From positions 1 through 45,137 of the forward strand of contig CAZJZQ010000009.1 in NCBI GenBank assembly GCA_964550535.1: a stretch of 45,137 bases of DNA. Direction: 5' to 3'. Source of the DNA: UBA7672 sp964550535 (GTDB lineage Bacteria; Pseudomonadota; Alphaproteobacteria; Caulobacterales; Hyphomonadaceae). Each line of letters opens with the position of its first letter. Within the stretch, counting starts at the first letter, position 1. This document shows positions 1-12,200 of the stretch, piece after piece. The notes under the pieces were generated by a model that ran no database searches, was not told where the DNA came from, and was given only the letters and a program-made list of their open reading frames with translations. The position numbers were made by a program, and so were the translations under genes.

Positions 1-1216
<1,216 letters not shown>

Positions 1217-1220
<4 letters not shown>

Positions 1221-2293
1221 TGCGCCCCCCCCGCCCCGATACGCCAACCGTCCGCATAAAGATGAACGCCCGCAGGGGCGAAGCTCAGATGCGCTTCCGC
1301 CGGGATGTTGGCGTCCTCGCTGACGATGGCCGCGATGTCATGGCCCTCGACTTTCGCGCGGACGATCTTCAGCCGGCCCGCATCCTCCACGCGCTCGACG
1401 CGCACGGGTATGCCCTCGGAGCCCACACGCACATGTTCAGGCCGGACTCCCAACTCCATTTTCTTCTCGGGCGACACTTTCGCGGCGGCGGCCAGTGCGA
1501 TTGCCTGAGGCCCAAGCTGGTGGACAACGCTGTCCAGCGTCGCAGGCAACACATTCATGCCGGGCGAGCCAATGAAATAGCCGACAAAGGTATGACCGGG
1601 GCGCGCGAACAGTTCTTCCGGCGTGCCGATCTGCACGATCTCCCCCTCGTACATGACCGCCACCTTGTCAGCGAAGGTCAGCGCCTCCGTCTGGTCGTGC
1701 GTCACATAGATCATGGTGCGGCGGAAACGGTCGTGCAGCGCTCTGAGTTGCGTGCGCAACTCCCACTTCATCTGCGGGTCGATCACGGTCAGCGGCTCAT
1801 CGAACAGGATGGCGGCAACGTCCGAGCGGACAAGACCGCGTCCCAGAGATACTTTCTGCTTCTGATCCGCGCTCAGCCCCCGTGCGCGTTTGTCAGCAAT
1901 GCCGGCAAGACCGATGCCGGATAGAATCTCGTCCACGCGCTTGCGCGCCTCCGCGCGTTTCATCCCGCGATTGCGCAGAGGAAACATCAAGTTCTCGCGC
2001 ACAGTCATCGTGTCGTAGATCACGGGAAACTGAAAAACCTGCGCGATGTTGCGCGCGGCCGTCGGCTTGGCTGTCACATCCTCGCCATCGAACAACAGCT
2101 TGCCCTCGCTTGGATGCACGAGGCCCGAGATGATATTGAGCAGCGTGGTCTTCCCGCACCCCGAAGGCCCAAGCAGCGCATAAGCCCCACCATCATCGAA
2201 CGCGTGATGCACGCGCTTCAACGCATAGTCCGCATCGCTGGCCGGAGCAGAACCGTAGGCGTGGCGCAGATTTTCAAGTTCGATGCGCGCCAT
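1217..2293 (-). CDS. glpT: ABC transporter ATPase GlpT (second ATPase of the glycerol importer)
   Basis: A 358-residue nucleotide-binding subunit with a C-terminal regulatory/TOBE-like region. Visible motifs are Walker A GPSGCGKTT (residues 42-50), the Q-loop QFPVIYDTMTV, Walker B ILFDEP (162-167) and a normal H-loop YVTHDQTEAL. The ABC signature is LSADQ (140-144) instead of LSGGQ, so this subunit contributes a degenerate signature to the dimer. It pairs with the neighbouring ATPase GlpS, whose defect is complementary. It starts 2 nt after the GlpS stop and overlaps glpP by 4 nt, so it sits in one tight operon. It is read as GlpT of the GlpSTPQV family, not as the antiporter of the same name. 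Confidence 0.86.
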
Positions 2294-2295
2294 GG

Positions 2296-3366
2296 TCAGG
2301 CCGCCTGCCGCAGACGCACGGTGGCGCCTTCGTCATCGAACGTCATGACGTGGCGGTGCTCGACATACACCTCCAGCATGGCCCCCACCGCCGGCGCATC
2401 TACCCCGTGCGCCAGCATCACCCACCGCTCATCGCCGATTGCGAGGTGGATGAAGCTTTCCGAACCGGTGATCTCGGTCGACAACACGCGCACACGGAAG
2501 CGCAGCGTCCGTTCATCCCCCTTGCCCGCCTTGATGTGGTGCGGACGGAAAGCGAGCCTCCACCGGCCATCGGGCAGCGGCCCCAGCGTGCACGCCTCAG
2601 CATCGCCAACGCGCGGCCACGTCCGTCCATTGCTGGCGTTGACAGGCAACACGTTGAGCGGCGGATCGGAAAATATCCGCGCCGTCGTCAGGTCTTCCGG
2701 GTGGCGATACACTGTGGAGGCTGGCCCGTACTGCGTGATCCGGCCTTCCCACATCGCCGCCGTGGCGCCGCCCAGCAACAACGCCTCCGCAGGATCAGTC
2801 GTGGCGTACACGACGACAGCGCCCGACTCCGCGAACAGCTTCGGCAGTTCGGCGCGCAGTTCTTCGCGCAGCTTGTAATCGAGATTGGCCAGCGGTTCAT
2901 CGAGCAAGATAAGGCCAGCCTTCTTCACCAGAGCCCGCGCGAGGGAGACGCGCTGCTGCTGTCCGCCTGACAGCTCCCCAGGCTTGCGGTCGAGATAGTG
3001 CTCAAGCCGCAGCAATTCGGCCACCCGGCGCACTTCGCGCAGCACGGCCGAATGCGTCATACCTTTCACGCGCAGCGGTGAAGCAATATTTTCGCGCACG
3101 GTAAGCGTCGGGTAGTTGATGAACTGCTGATAGACCATCGCCACATTGCGGCGCTGCACAGGCGCCGCCGTAACATCCGCCCCATCGAACAGCACGAATC
3201 CGGAGGTGGCCTTGTCCAGCCCGGCCATCACGCGCATCAGCGTGGTCTTGCCAGCGAGGGTTGGCCCCAACAGCACGTTCAGCGTGCCGCGCGGCAGCCG
3301 GAGGGATATGTCGTTTAGGTGGTTTTCGGCGCCGACGCGACGCGATACGCCCAACACTTCAAGCAT
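2296..3366 (-). CDS. glpS: ABC transporter ATPase GlpS (first ATPase of the glycerol importer)
   Basis: A 356-residue ATPase when started at the ATG at 3366 (MLEVLGVSRR), which matches the usual N-terminus of the family and has AGGAGG 14 nt upstream. An ATG at 3423 with a GGGGGA ribosome site would add 19 charged residues and cannot be excluded. Walker A is the unusual GPTLAGKT (34-41) that I recall as typical of GlpS. The signature is a canonical LSGGQ (132-136) and Walker B is LILLDEP (152-158). The switch histidine is replaced: YATTDPAEAL has Thr190 where His is expected. It is the first gene of the importer operon visible here, and its upstream neighbour dacB runs the other way. Confidence 0.85.
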   Translation of the reverse strand: MLEVLGVSRRVGAENHLNDISLRLPRGTLNVLLGPTLAGKTTLMRVMAGLDKATSGFVLFDGADVTAAPVQRRNVAMVYQQFINYPTLTVRENIASPLRVKGMTHSAVLREVRRVAELLRLEHYLDRKPGELSGGQQQRVSLARALVKKAGLILLDEPLANLDYKLREELRAELPKLFAESGAVVVYATTDPAEALLLGGATAAMWEGRITQYGPASTVYRHPEDLTTARIFSDPPLNVLPVNASNGRTWPRVGDAEACTLGPLPDGRWRLAFRPHHIKAGKGDERTLRFRVRVLSTEITGSESFIHLAIGDERWVMLAHGVDAPAVGAMLEVYVEHRHVMTFDDEGATVRLRQAA

Positions 3367-3531
3367 GCGTCCGCGACCCGCCTCCTGGTGCAACTCCGCC
3401 CGCCATCCGCGATGACTTTTCATGCTTCCCCCGCCGCCGTCAAACCATCTGTGACGATCCGGCCCGCCAGCACTGGCGCATGCCCGCCCGCGGCGCCATT
3501 CAGTTAGGCAGACTGACCCATGGAGAGACGC

Positions 3532-5073
3532 ATGACGGCAGCCCCGCAGGCCCGGCTCCCGCAGCGATACGCATCGCTTCCGGCCGCACGGGCCCATGGC
3601 GCATGGCTCCGCGCGGCGCTGGGCTTCCTTGCCCTGCTCACCCTATCGGCCTGCGCTACGCGCGCGCATCAGGAAGCGCGGAATTTGCTGGCCGCACCGG
3701 AATTGACCGGCACGCGATGGGGCATGCTGGTGCTCACACTCGACGGTGAAACCGTTTTCTCGGTGCGGCCCGACGACAGGTTCCTCCCCGCGTCCAACAC
3801 CAAGATATTCACCACGGCCGCAGCGTTCGATGCACTGACAGGTATCGGCCTGCCCGATCCGTCAACCGGCGCATCGGTGCGCCTCGTCCCCGGCAATGGC
3901 GACGCGCCCCCGGATCTGGTGCTGGTGGGCGGCGGTGACGCCACGCTGTCTGACCGGGCCGGCTGCATGCGGAACTGCCTGTCTGCGCTGGCCGGGATCG
4001 TGATGCAGAACAGGCTGACCCGCGTGGGCGACATTATCGGCGACGATACCCTGTTCCCTGACGAGAGGTGGGGGCCGGGCTGGAGTTGGAACAACCTCAG
4101 TAGCCGCTCTGGCACAGCGGTTTCTGCGCTTGTCGTGAACGACAATGAACTCGCGATCCGGGTGTCCCCGGGCGCGACGCCAGATCAGCCGGCGGCGGCC
4201 GTGTGGCGTGAAGGCGATGACTTCTATTCCCTCGTCAACGACGTGGTCACGACAGAGACGGGCGACGCCGACCTTCGCATCCACCTCCTTCCCGGCGATC
4301 GCGAGGTTCGCGTGTTTGGCCGTATGCCTGCGGGCTCGCCCACCCAGATACTGACGATTGGCGTCCACGACCCCGCAATCGTCGCCGCCTGGCGCTTCAG
4401 GCAACGGCTTGAGGAACTCGGCATAGCGGTAGAGGGCGAAGTGCTGGCGCGGCATCGCCCGCCTGCGCTGCACGACGACCCGGCGGCGCGAGGGGATGCA
4501 CCTCCGCCGGCGAGAAATTTGCCCGGCACGGAGATCGCCCGCATTCTGCCGCCGCCGCTGGCGGAGAGCCTCCGTCACTCCGCAAAGGTGTCACAGAATC
4601 TGCACACGGAAGTGGTGCTGCGCCGCCTCGGCCTGATCACCGGCGGCGGCTCATCGGCGGACGGGCTGGCGGTTGTGAACGCGATGCTGGCGCGCGCAGG
4701 CGTACCGCCTCACGAGGCGGAGGTGTTCGACGGCTCCGGCATGTCCACCTACAACCGCATCAGCCCGCGCGGCATGACGCGTTTCCTGCTGTGGACCCGG
4801 CGCCAGCCCTGGGGCGAGGCCTGGCGCGCAACGCTCCCGGCTGGCGGCGTCGATGGAACGCTGTCACGAAGATTCGCGAACACACCGTTGCAGGGCGCCA
4901 TTTTCGCAAAGACAGGGGCGCTCAACGCCACCAACACGCTGGCGGGATTCCTGACGGCGGCGAGCGGTAAAACACTGGTCTTCGCGGCCTACGCCAACGA
5001 CCGCCCCTCGCATTCCGGATCGGCTATTCTCGCGATGGATTCCGCACTGGCCGCAATCGCAGCGGCTCACTGA
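3532..5073 (+). CDS. dacB: D-alanyl-D-alanine carboxypeptidase/endopeptidase (PBP4/DacB, peptidase S13)
   Basis: A low-molecular-mass penicillin-binding protein that trims or cleaves peptidoglycan cross-links in the periplasm. All three catalytic boxes are present: SNTK with the nucleophile Ser88, SQN at 354-356 and KTG at 460-462. The S13 family inserts a large domain between the first two boxes, which fits the roughly 265-residue gap here. A hydrophobic N-terminal helix ends in LTLSAC, a lipobox with Cys41, so it is probably a lipoprotein, which is less usual for this family. I chose the ATG at 3532 because GGAG lies 6 nt upstream; an in-frame ATG at 3520 is the alternative. It is 513 residues and stands alone, divergent from the glycerol importer. 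Confidence 0.88.
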   Translation: MTAAPQARLPQRYASLPAARAHGAWLRAALGFLALLTLSACATRAHQEARNLLAAPELTGTRWGMLVLTLDGETVFSVRPDDRFLPASNTKIFTTAAAFDALTGIGLPDPSTGASVRLVPGNGDAPPDLVLVGGGDATLSDRAGCMRNCLSALAGIVMQNRLTRVGDIIGDDTLFPDERWGPGWSWNNLSSRSGTAVSALVVNDNELAIRVSPGATPDQPAAAVWREGDDFYSLVNDVVTTETGDADLRIHLLPGDREVRVFGRMPAGSPTQILTIGVHDPAIVAAWRFRQRLEELGIAVEGEVLARHRPPALHDDPAARGDAPPPARNLPGTEIARILPPPLAESLRHSAKVSQNLHTEVVLRRLGLITGGGSSADGLAVVNAMLARAGVPPHEAEVFDGSGMSTYNRISPRGMTRFLLWTRRQPWGEAWRATLPAGGVDGTLSRRFANTPLQGAIFAKTGALNATNTLAGFLTAASGKTLVFAAYANDRPSHSGSAILAMDSALAAIAAAH

Positions 5074-5113
5074 GCGCTAAGAAGACTCGCCGGCACCAGG
5101 GAAAATACGCCGC

Positions 5114-5203
5114 TGGCGGAGAGGAAGGGATTCGAACCCTCGATACAGTTTCCCGTATACGCCCTTAGCAGGGGCGCGCCTTCGACCACTCGGCCACCTC
5201 TCC
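5114..5203 (-). tRNA. tRNA-Ser (anticodon GCT)
   Basis: On the minus strand the acceptor GGAGAGG (5197-5203) pairs with CCTCTCC (5118-5124). These are followed by discriminator G and an encoded CCA (5114-5116). The anticodon loop reads CCTGCTAAG, giving anticodon GCT for AGC/AGU serine codons. The long variable arm and the T-loop GGTTCGAATCC identify a class II tRNA. Total length is 90 nt. Confidence 0.96.
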
Positions 5204-5382
5204 GCTTGGCGCCTGCGTCAAGCGAAGCGGCACTCCTAGCGATATTGCCGGACGGCGCAAGAGTGAATGCCGCGCGGAAGCCTGTGTGTCCGTCACGTCA
5301 CACATCCACAACATACTGAGCATCTGACAAGCGAATCCACGCTTCCGGATGGAAACCGCCGGTTACCGGAACGTAACAGTTG

Positions 5383-5408
5383 TTGACGTCACGCGATTCC
5401 GCTCTAAG
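5383..5408 (+). promoter_or_regulatory. Candidate Caulobacter-type housekeeping promoter for the first TonB receptor
   Basis: TTGACG at 5383-5388 is followed after 12 nt by GCTCTAAG (5401-5408). This resembles the Caulobacter sigma-73 pattern of TTGACGS, a 10-14 nt spacer and GCTANAWC, with three or so mismatches in the second box. It lies 50 nt before the receptor start. The match is by eye; no transcription start is known. Confidence 0.4.
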
Positions 5409-5458
5409 AGTTCCGTCAGAAGCCATAAAAACTTGGCTCACTCGGGGAGGAAATCCAA

Positions 5459-8400
5459 ATGAAGAACACGCTTCGCGGCGTGTCCGGCGTCGCTTTGGTG
5501 CTTGGACTCGCTAGCTTACAGTCCGCGTTTGCCCAGCAAGCCGGACAAACCGTCACTACGAACCAACAAACAAATCAGGCTCAGGCAGGTCAGACCACCG
5601 GCGCCGACCAGATCACTCCGGCTGGCGAATCGAGTTCGACCGACCGCGTCGTCGTCATCGGCTCGCTTATCGCCACCGCCCCTGAAAACTCGGCCAAACC
5701 GGTCGATGTATTCACGGCTGAAGACCTGCAAAACCGCGGTTCGCCCAGTGTCAGCGAGTTTGTGCGCTCGCTGACCGGCTCGGCTCCGTCCGACATGTTC
5801 GGCCAGTCCAACCCTGCGGTTGCCTCCGGCTCGGGCTTTGCCAACGCCGACCTTCGCGGTCAGGGCCCCAGCGGCACGCTGCTGCTGATGAACGGCCGCC
5901 GCCTGGCGACCACGAATGGCGGCTTCGGCGCCGACTTGAACACCATCCCGGTGGAAGCGCTGCAGGCTGTTGAAGTCCTGAAGGACGGCGCTTCGACCAC
6001 CTACGGCGCCGGCGCTGTGGGCGGCGTTATCAACTTCCGTACCCGTCGCGACATCGATGCGCCGCAAATCACCATCGAACGCAACATGTATGAAGGCGGC
6101 GAAGGCGGCTACAAAGTCGACTTCATGACCGGTTGGGTTGGCGATGCGTCCAACCTGCTCGTCTCGCTGTCGCACTTCCACGAAGAGCCGATGATGCAGA
6201 CGAAGCGTGATTACGCTTCTGCTCCCTTCGACGTGAACCCGGCCCTCTGGTCGACCGTTGCGGGATCGACCCAGTTCCTCGTGAACGGCAACCCGGGCCG
6301 CTTCCAGCCGTCCGCCAACTTCCTGACGGCGGCTTCAACCACCACCATTAGCCCCACCATCAACGACCTGCCGGGCAGCGTCGGCCCTGCCGCTCGCGCA
6401 GCTTGCGAAGGCTTGGGCGGTCAGATCGGCAACGTCCAGCAGCCTAACGCCAACCTTGGCTCGGCTGCGATCCCGGACACGTCCTGCCGGTTCCCGCAAT
6501 ACGCCTTCCAGAACCTTGTCGATGACACGACGATCAGTCGCGCATTCGCGGAATTCAATGCTGACCTCACGGACACCATGGAATTCCACATCGATGCGAC
6601 CTACAGCAAGACGGAAACGGTCATCAACCGCATTCCGTCCGACTCGCCATTGGTGGCCGGGGTTCGCGCAACGGACTCGGCAGTCTCCGCACTTTCCTGC
6701 GCCAGCAGCTGCTTTTATGTCATTCCTGTCGAGGTAATGACCTACACCGATCCGGGCACCACGACTTCGGGCACGCCGATCGCAGGATCTGGCACCCGCA
6801 ACCCGTTTATCGACGATTTCATCGCCCGGACCGGTACGACCGCGCTTCCCGCAACCAGCGCGCTGTATGCATCTTCTGCCTGGCGTCCGTTCGTCGCGGG
6901 CGGCAACCCCTACTTCGACAACGGCTTGCGTCAGGAAAAATCCCAACGTGAACGCCTGATGTTCAACGCCGGTGTGAAGGGTGAATTCCAAAGCGAGGGC
7001 ATGCTGAGCTTCCTGAACGGGATCAGCTATGACTACGCCGCCCAGTACAACCAGTATCTGTGGACGTCGCAGGAGCCGAACTACTTCGTCTCGCGCATCC
7101 AGAACGCCCTGCTCGGCTATGGCGGCCGGGATTGCAAAGCGATTGACCAGGTTGCGACTGACTTCTCGACGGCCGCCGCGTTCAACCGCACGATCGGCAT
7201 CCAGAGCGATACAGCCCCCGGCACCAATGGCTGCCAGTGGTTGAACCCGTTCGCCAGCGCCTACGCCACCGGCATCGTCACGGGGCAACCCAACCCTATG
7301 TTCCCCAACACGCTCCCCGTGCTCGGACCGAACGCGACACCGCGTCCTTCCGGTTATGAAAACCCTGTGGATCTGATCGACTGGCTGACGGGCGACCGCA
7401 TCAACGAGAACAACCTGACTTCGTCGACCTTCGACGCAACATGGTCGGGCGCGCTCCCGGACAGCATCCAGCTGCCTGGCGGCGAGATCGGCTGGGCCGC
7501 TGGTATGCAGTGGCGGATGGTCGAGTCGCGCGACACGCCAATCGCGGATGATTCCGACGAAGAAGCGCTGCAGATGTCCTACTGCCCCTTCCCGGATCGC
7601 AGCGTGGAAGAAAGCCCGGCCAGCCCGGTCGCAACCCAAGGCGGTCGTGGCTGCAACGGCGCAGGCCCCTTCTTCCATGGCGGCCGCCTGTCGCCTGACT
7701 ACGGTGACTCGCAGACGCTCTCGTATTATGCGGAGTTCCAACTCCCCATCACGGACCGCTTCAACGTCTCTACGTCGATCCGGCGCGAAGAGTACAACGG
7801 CGGAAAAGTGGTGGGCGACATTTACAGCGTCGCCGGCAAGTATGACCTGACGGACAACCTTTATCTCCGCGCGTCCTACGGCACCAACTTCAGGATGGAA
7901 TCTGCGCTCGACTTCAACCCGGGCGAGCAGTTCTTCAGCACCGTATCGACCAGCACCCGCTTCGGTACGGGTACGGAAGCTGCCAGCATCCGCACCATCG
8001 CCAACGATCTTGAGCCCGAAGAAGACGCAACGATGAGCTTCGGCGTGGGCTACAACGCCAATATCGGCGACGCTCGCGTGCGGGCCACCGTCGGCTACTG
8101 GGCGATCGAGCGCACCAACGAGATCACCACGACGACGACCACGCCGATCCTCAACGCCGTCTTCGGACAGGCGAATGCTGGAGCCGGTGCGGCGCAGACG
8201 GTGCTCGATGTCGGTGGCGGTCAATGTCACCCGCTGTCGGCCTTCCTCGTCTTCTCCTCCGGCGCCTGCGTGGGCGGCGTGACGAGTTCGGCGGATCTGC
8301 AAGATATCCTGCTGTTCACGCAGAACGGCCCAGGCTTCAACACCAGCGGCGTCGATTTTGAATTCGACTTCGTCCACCCCTTCTTCAGTGGCGATCTCGG

Positions 8401-8914
8401 CGTCAACCTCACCGCCACGCAGAACCTTGAGTACGAACGTACAGCTTACGACATCGCTGGCGTGCAGTTCGCCGGGGACGCTGACTGCCTCGGACTTGCG
8501 AACTTCAGTACGCGCAACGCCGGGTGCGGCTCCTTCCCGGAGATCAAGGCCAACGCGACCGTCAGCTGGCGGAACAGCGCACACAACGTCAGCCTGCGCG
8601 CCAACTTCACTTCTGGCATTTACAACGAGATCTGGGATGCTCCGACCGGTGTGTTCACGCCGATCGCGCTCAGCACTGTCGCCGGCGTGCCACATACCTA
8701 CAGCACGTACGGCGTCTTCGCTGATGACCATATCGAATACGACTTCAACTACATCTACTCTGCGCCGTTCTGGCAGGATCTGGATCTGCGGCTGACGATT
8801 CTCAACGTGTTTGATGAGGATCCCATGGCTGCCCAGGGCCGCACGGGTTACTACCCGGGCATCGGCAACCCCCGCGGACGGCAGGTCGAAGTCGGCGTGA
8901 CGAAGAAATTCTGA
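5459..8914 (+). CDS. TonB-dependent outer-membrane receptor, large, cysteine-paired loops (copy 1)
   Basis: A 1151-residue outer-membrane active transporter; the substrate is unknown. A signal peptide ends near ALAS/AFA-QQ at about residue 26. A Gln/Thr-rich linker (27-60) precedes the plug, which shows RVVVIGS, the LRGQGPSGTLLLMNGRR segment and VEVLKDGASTTYGAGAVGGV (residues about 63-195). The rest is barrel ending in the terminal aromatic KKF. Extracellular loops contain spaced cysteine pairs (C316/C343, C414/C418, C559/C592, C709/C732 and two later pairs), several of which are matched in the next gene. GGGGAGG lies 8 nt before the ATG. It ends in a strong terminator, so it is its own transcription unit. 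No enzyme or regulator is adjacent to hint at the ligand. Confidence 0.93.
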   Translation: MKNTLRGVSGVALVLGLASLQSAFAQQAGQTVTTNQQTNQAQAGQTTGADQITPAGESSSTDRVVVIGSLIATAPENSAKPVDVFTAEDLQNRGSPSVSEFVRSLTGSAPSDMFGQSNPAVASGSGFANADLRGQGPSGTLLLMNGRRLATTNGGFGADLNTIPVEALQAVEVLKDGASTTYGAGAVGGVINFRTRRDIDAPQITIERNMYEGGEGGYKVDFMTGWVGDASNLLVSLSHFHEEPMMQTKRDYASAPFDVNPALWSTVAGSTQFLVNGNPGRFQPSANFLTAASTTTISPTINDLPGSVGPAARAACEGLGGQIGNVQQPNANLGSAAIPDTSCRFPQYAFQNLVDDTTISRAFAEFNADLTDTMEFHIDATYSKTETVINRIPSDSPLVAGVRATDSAVSALSCASSCFYVIPVEVMTYTDPGTTTSGTPIAGSGTRNPFIDDFIARTGTTALPATSALYASSAWRPFVAGGNPYFDNGLRQEKSQRERLMFNAGVKGEFQSEGMLSFLNGISYDYAAQYNQYLWTSQEPNYFVSRIQNALLGYGGRDCKAIDQVATDFSTAAAFNRTIGIQSDTAPGTNGCQWLNPFASAYATGIVTGQPNPMFPNTLPVLGPNATPRPSGYENPVDLIDWLTGDRINENNLTSSTFDATWSGALPDSIQLPGGEIGWAAGMQWRMVESRDTPIADDSDEEALQMSYCPFPDRSVEESPASPVATQGGRGCNGAGPFFHGGRLSPDYGDSQTLSYYAEFQLPITDRFNVSTSIRREEYNGGKVVGDIYSVAGKYDLTDNLYLRASYGTNFRMESALDFNPGEQFFSTVSTSTRFGTGTEAASIRTIANDLEPEEDATMSFGVGYNANIGDARVRATVGYWAIERTNEITTTTTTPILNAVFGQANAGAGAAQTVLDVGGGQCHPLSAFLVFSSGACVGGVTSSADLQDILLFTQNGPGFNTSGVDFEFDFVHPFFSGDLGVNLTATQNLEYERTAYDIAGVQFAGDADCLGLANFSTRNAGCGSFPEIKANATVSWRNSAHNVSLRANFTSGIYNEIWDAPTGVFTPIALSTVAGVPHTYSTYGVFADDHIEYDFNYIYSAPFWQDLDLRLTILNVFDEDPMAAQGRTGYYPGIGNPRGRQVEVGVTKKF

Positions 8915-8944
8915 TCGCTCAGACCAAACAGCAACCTTCGACTC

Positions 8945-8973
8945 ACGGGCGGCCCTTTGTGGCCGCCCGTTTT
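8945..8973 (+). terminator. Rho-independent terminator after the first TonB receptor
   Basis: A perfect 10-bp stem, ACGGGCGGCC (8945-8954) with GGCCGCCCGT (8961-8970), encloses a 6-nt loop. It is followed directly by a T-run, 30 nt after the receptor stop codon. Confidence 0.9.
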
Positions 8974-9263
8974 CATTCTGGGTGCGTCAAAGCATGCCCC
9001 CGGTCGCCGGAAGTGCGACATTCACGCAACGGCAGACCGCCAATTTATGCCGCCGCAAGTTGACGATGCCGGAACCCTCAAGACGCTGACGTCGCGTCCA
9101 CATGAAGATTTTGACCATACCTTAACGTCAACGGAATTAGAGTTCCGCTTATATCTCGACAGTTAGTGCGAGCATTCCCCAAGTTCGATTGACGCTCATT
9201 CACAATCGCGCAAAAACTTAAAATCGAAGAGTCGCAAACAGACTCTGCAGGGGAGGTTGCAAT
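8974..9263 (+). promoter_or_regulatory. Upstream region of the second TonB receptor (no gene seen)
   Basis: 290 nt between the terminator and the next start hold no convincing gene. The second half is AT-richer than the flanks and has several TTGAC-like hexamers, for example TTGACC near 9112 and TTGACG near 9190. AGAGTTCCG at 9139-9147 also occurs at 5407-5415, upstream of the first receptor, and forms part of a CGGAA/TTCCG hairpin here. A GGGGAGG ribosome site lies just before the ATG at 9264. I cannot fix a transcription start. Confidence 0.4.
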
Positions 9264-12200
9264 ATGAAATTCACGCTCCGCAGCGCGTCCAGCGCTGCGA
9301 TCATCGTCGGTTTGGCCGGAGCATTCCCGGCCTGGGCCCAGCAAGTTCAAACGGTCAATGTTACTCAGGTTTCAGGCCCGCAAGAGGCCGGCGCACCGGT
9401 TGCGCAGACTGCGGCGGCTCCTCAGAACGCCGCCCCGACCGACCGGGTTATCGTCACCGGCTCACTGATCGCCGGCTCGGCCGAAGACGCGGCGCTGCCG
9501 GTCGAAGTCTTCACCCAGGAAGACATGGAGCGGTCGGGCGCGCCCACCGCACTCGAATTCGCCAAGGAACTGACGATCTCCGGCCCGACCACGGGTGAAT
9601 CCAACTACTTTGGCGGCGGCAACCTTACTGGCTCGCCGGCCTTCAACCTGCGGGGCATTGGCACGGACAAGACGCTGACGCTGCTCAACGGCCGCCGGAT
9701 GAGCGAAAACCTATCCAACATTCCGGGCATCGCGCTGGCGCGCACGGAAATCCTGAAGGACGGCGCGGCCGTGACCTACGGCGCCGACGCCGTGGGCGGC
9801 GTCGTCAACTTCATCACGCGCGACAATTTCGTTGGCCTTGAGGTCAACGCCAACTACAAGTATGTCGCCGACACGAATGGCGAATATGACATCGGCATTC
9901 TCGGCGGCTTCGGCGAGGGCGACTCCAACTTCCTCTGGGCTCTAGAATACGAGCATCGCTCGCGCCTGGAGCCGGAAGACCGCGAATTCGCGTTCCTGCC
10001 CTACGCCTATAACCCGGCGCCGTGGTCGCCACTGACGAACCTTGCGCGCTACTACCCCGCAACGGCGAGCGGCACGCTGCTCGCTGCAACCGGTCCGCTC
10101 GACTTCACGCAGGCAAGCTGCGAGTCGCAAGGCGGGGTTTATGACCCGGCCGCTACCGGCGGCGTCCAGTGCCAATATGGCTATTCCTCATACTACAACC
10201 TGGTCGAAGATCAGGATATTTTCCGCGCGTTCGCGCAGATCAACACCGCGATCTCGGACAACATGAACTTCCACGCCGACGTCACGTACGGCCAGGTTCT
10301 GGTGCCCGAGCAATTCGCTTCGCCGTCTCTGCCGACGACGCAAGGCCCGGCGCCCGGCGCCGGCGCGACGTTCCAGTACTATGTGCCGCTGACCAACCCG
10401 TATCTGCCGGAGTTTCTGGCCAGAACGGGCTACACGGCACCGGCCGGCACGGGCCGCTACGACATCCTCCTCCTCCGCCCCCTCGCCCACCAGGGCAACC
10501 CGGTCGGCGGACGAGGCCAGGGCTTCGGCAATGCTGCCGAGATCGACAACCAGGTCTGGCGTGTCAGCGCCGGGCTTGATGGCGATATCGGCGACGTCGT
10601 AAATTACGATTTCGGCGTGACCTACAATCAGTCGATCTCGGAATACAATGAGGGCGACATTCTGGGCTTCCGCCTGCAGGACGCGCTGAACGGCTTCGGC
10701 GGCCCGAATTGCAACGCGGTCGACCTCGACAGTACGCGGCCCGGTATCCAAAATCCCGCGGCTGCTGGCCTGAACGGCTGTCTCTGGTACAATCCCTTCT
10801 CGAGTTCCTACCGCAATCAGCCCGAACTCGGTCTGACGAACCCGAACTATATTCCCGGCTACGAGAACCCGAACGAATTGGTTGGCTGGCTCTTTGGTGA
10901 TCGTCTGGCCGAGACGACAATCAACAGCATCACCTACGATCTGGTGTTCAGCGGCCGGATGCCGTTCGAGCTTCCGGGCGGGGAGCCGGGCTGGGCTCTC
11001 GGCGCACAGGCCCGTCAACAGGAAAGCCGTCAGATCGTTCCCAGCGACTTCTACAACGGCAACATTCCCTGCGCGTATCCGGACCAGTTGCCTGGCACCT
11101 ATCCGGGTTATCCGGACTGCACCACGCTAGGCGGCACGGGTCCGTTCACTTTCTACGGCACCAATCCGCCCGACTACTACGATCAGCAGAGCAAGTCCTA
11201 TTTCGGCGAGTTGCAGCTGCCGATCCTCGACGCGCTGAACTTCCAACTCGCGGTTCGCCGCGAGGAGTTCTCTGGCGGGCTGAGCGACACGATCTACAAA
11301 GCATCGGGCAAGTGGGATGTCTTCGGACCGCTCTCCATCCGCGGTTCGTACGGAACCAACTTCACGGCGCCGCCGATCACGCTGAACCCGGGCAACATTT
11401 CCAACATCGTTCGCGCCTACACCCGTGTGAATAACAACTGGCTCGCCGCCCAGGAAGTCACTCGCACAGACGTTCAGCCCGAAACCGCCACAGCCTGGAA
11501 CATCGGCGCGATCTGGCAGTCGCAAGGCTTCTCTAGGGATCACGACCTCAGCATCATCGTGGATTTCTTCAGCATCGAAACTGAAGGCGAGATCGGTCAG
11601 GTGGTGACGCCGAACGAGATCGCCAACGCGGTGTTCCGGTTCACGTCAGGTGGCGTTGCGTTCGTCAACCAGGATGGAACGCCGATCAGTGGCGCTCCGG
11701 CTGCCGTAAACAACGGCACGGCGCTGGCGGATTGCGCCCACCCGCTGATTGCTCGCGTACGTCTCAATGACACCGCGACATCGCCCGGTGGAGTCTGCGG
11801 AGCCACGACGCGCGCCTCGGATATCAACGTTGTGCAGACTGAAATCGGCAACGGCCCGGGGCAGATCGTCGAAGGGTTCGACTTCCAGGTTCAATACGAA
11901 CTGCCGGTCGGCGACGGCGACCTGACTATCGGCGTCAACGGCACCTACATGACGGAACTGGTCCAGACTGCGAAGTCGCTGGACGGTTTGGTCGTGGCGC
12001 CGGCGGACGATCGTCTGGGCTTCCTGAACTTCAACTCGGTGACCTTCGCGGCCCCCGAATGGCGTGCCAACGCCTTCGTGAACTATAATCTGGACCGCCA
12101 CAACGTGCGTCTGACGACCAAGTATGTGTCGGGCATCACGGATGAACGCACCTATGCCAACCTGACGGCTTACCTGCCCGGCACGACCACGCCGATCGGT

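Noticed and set aside
6335..8731. A 798-codon open frame antisense to the first TonB receptor
   Set aside because: The receptor frame has a signal peptide, plug motifs and barrel end; the antisense frame is Arg/Ala/Val-rich with no family traits. Long antisense frames are expected in GC-rich genes.
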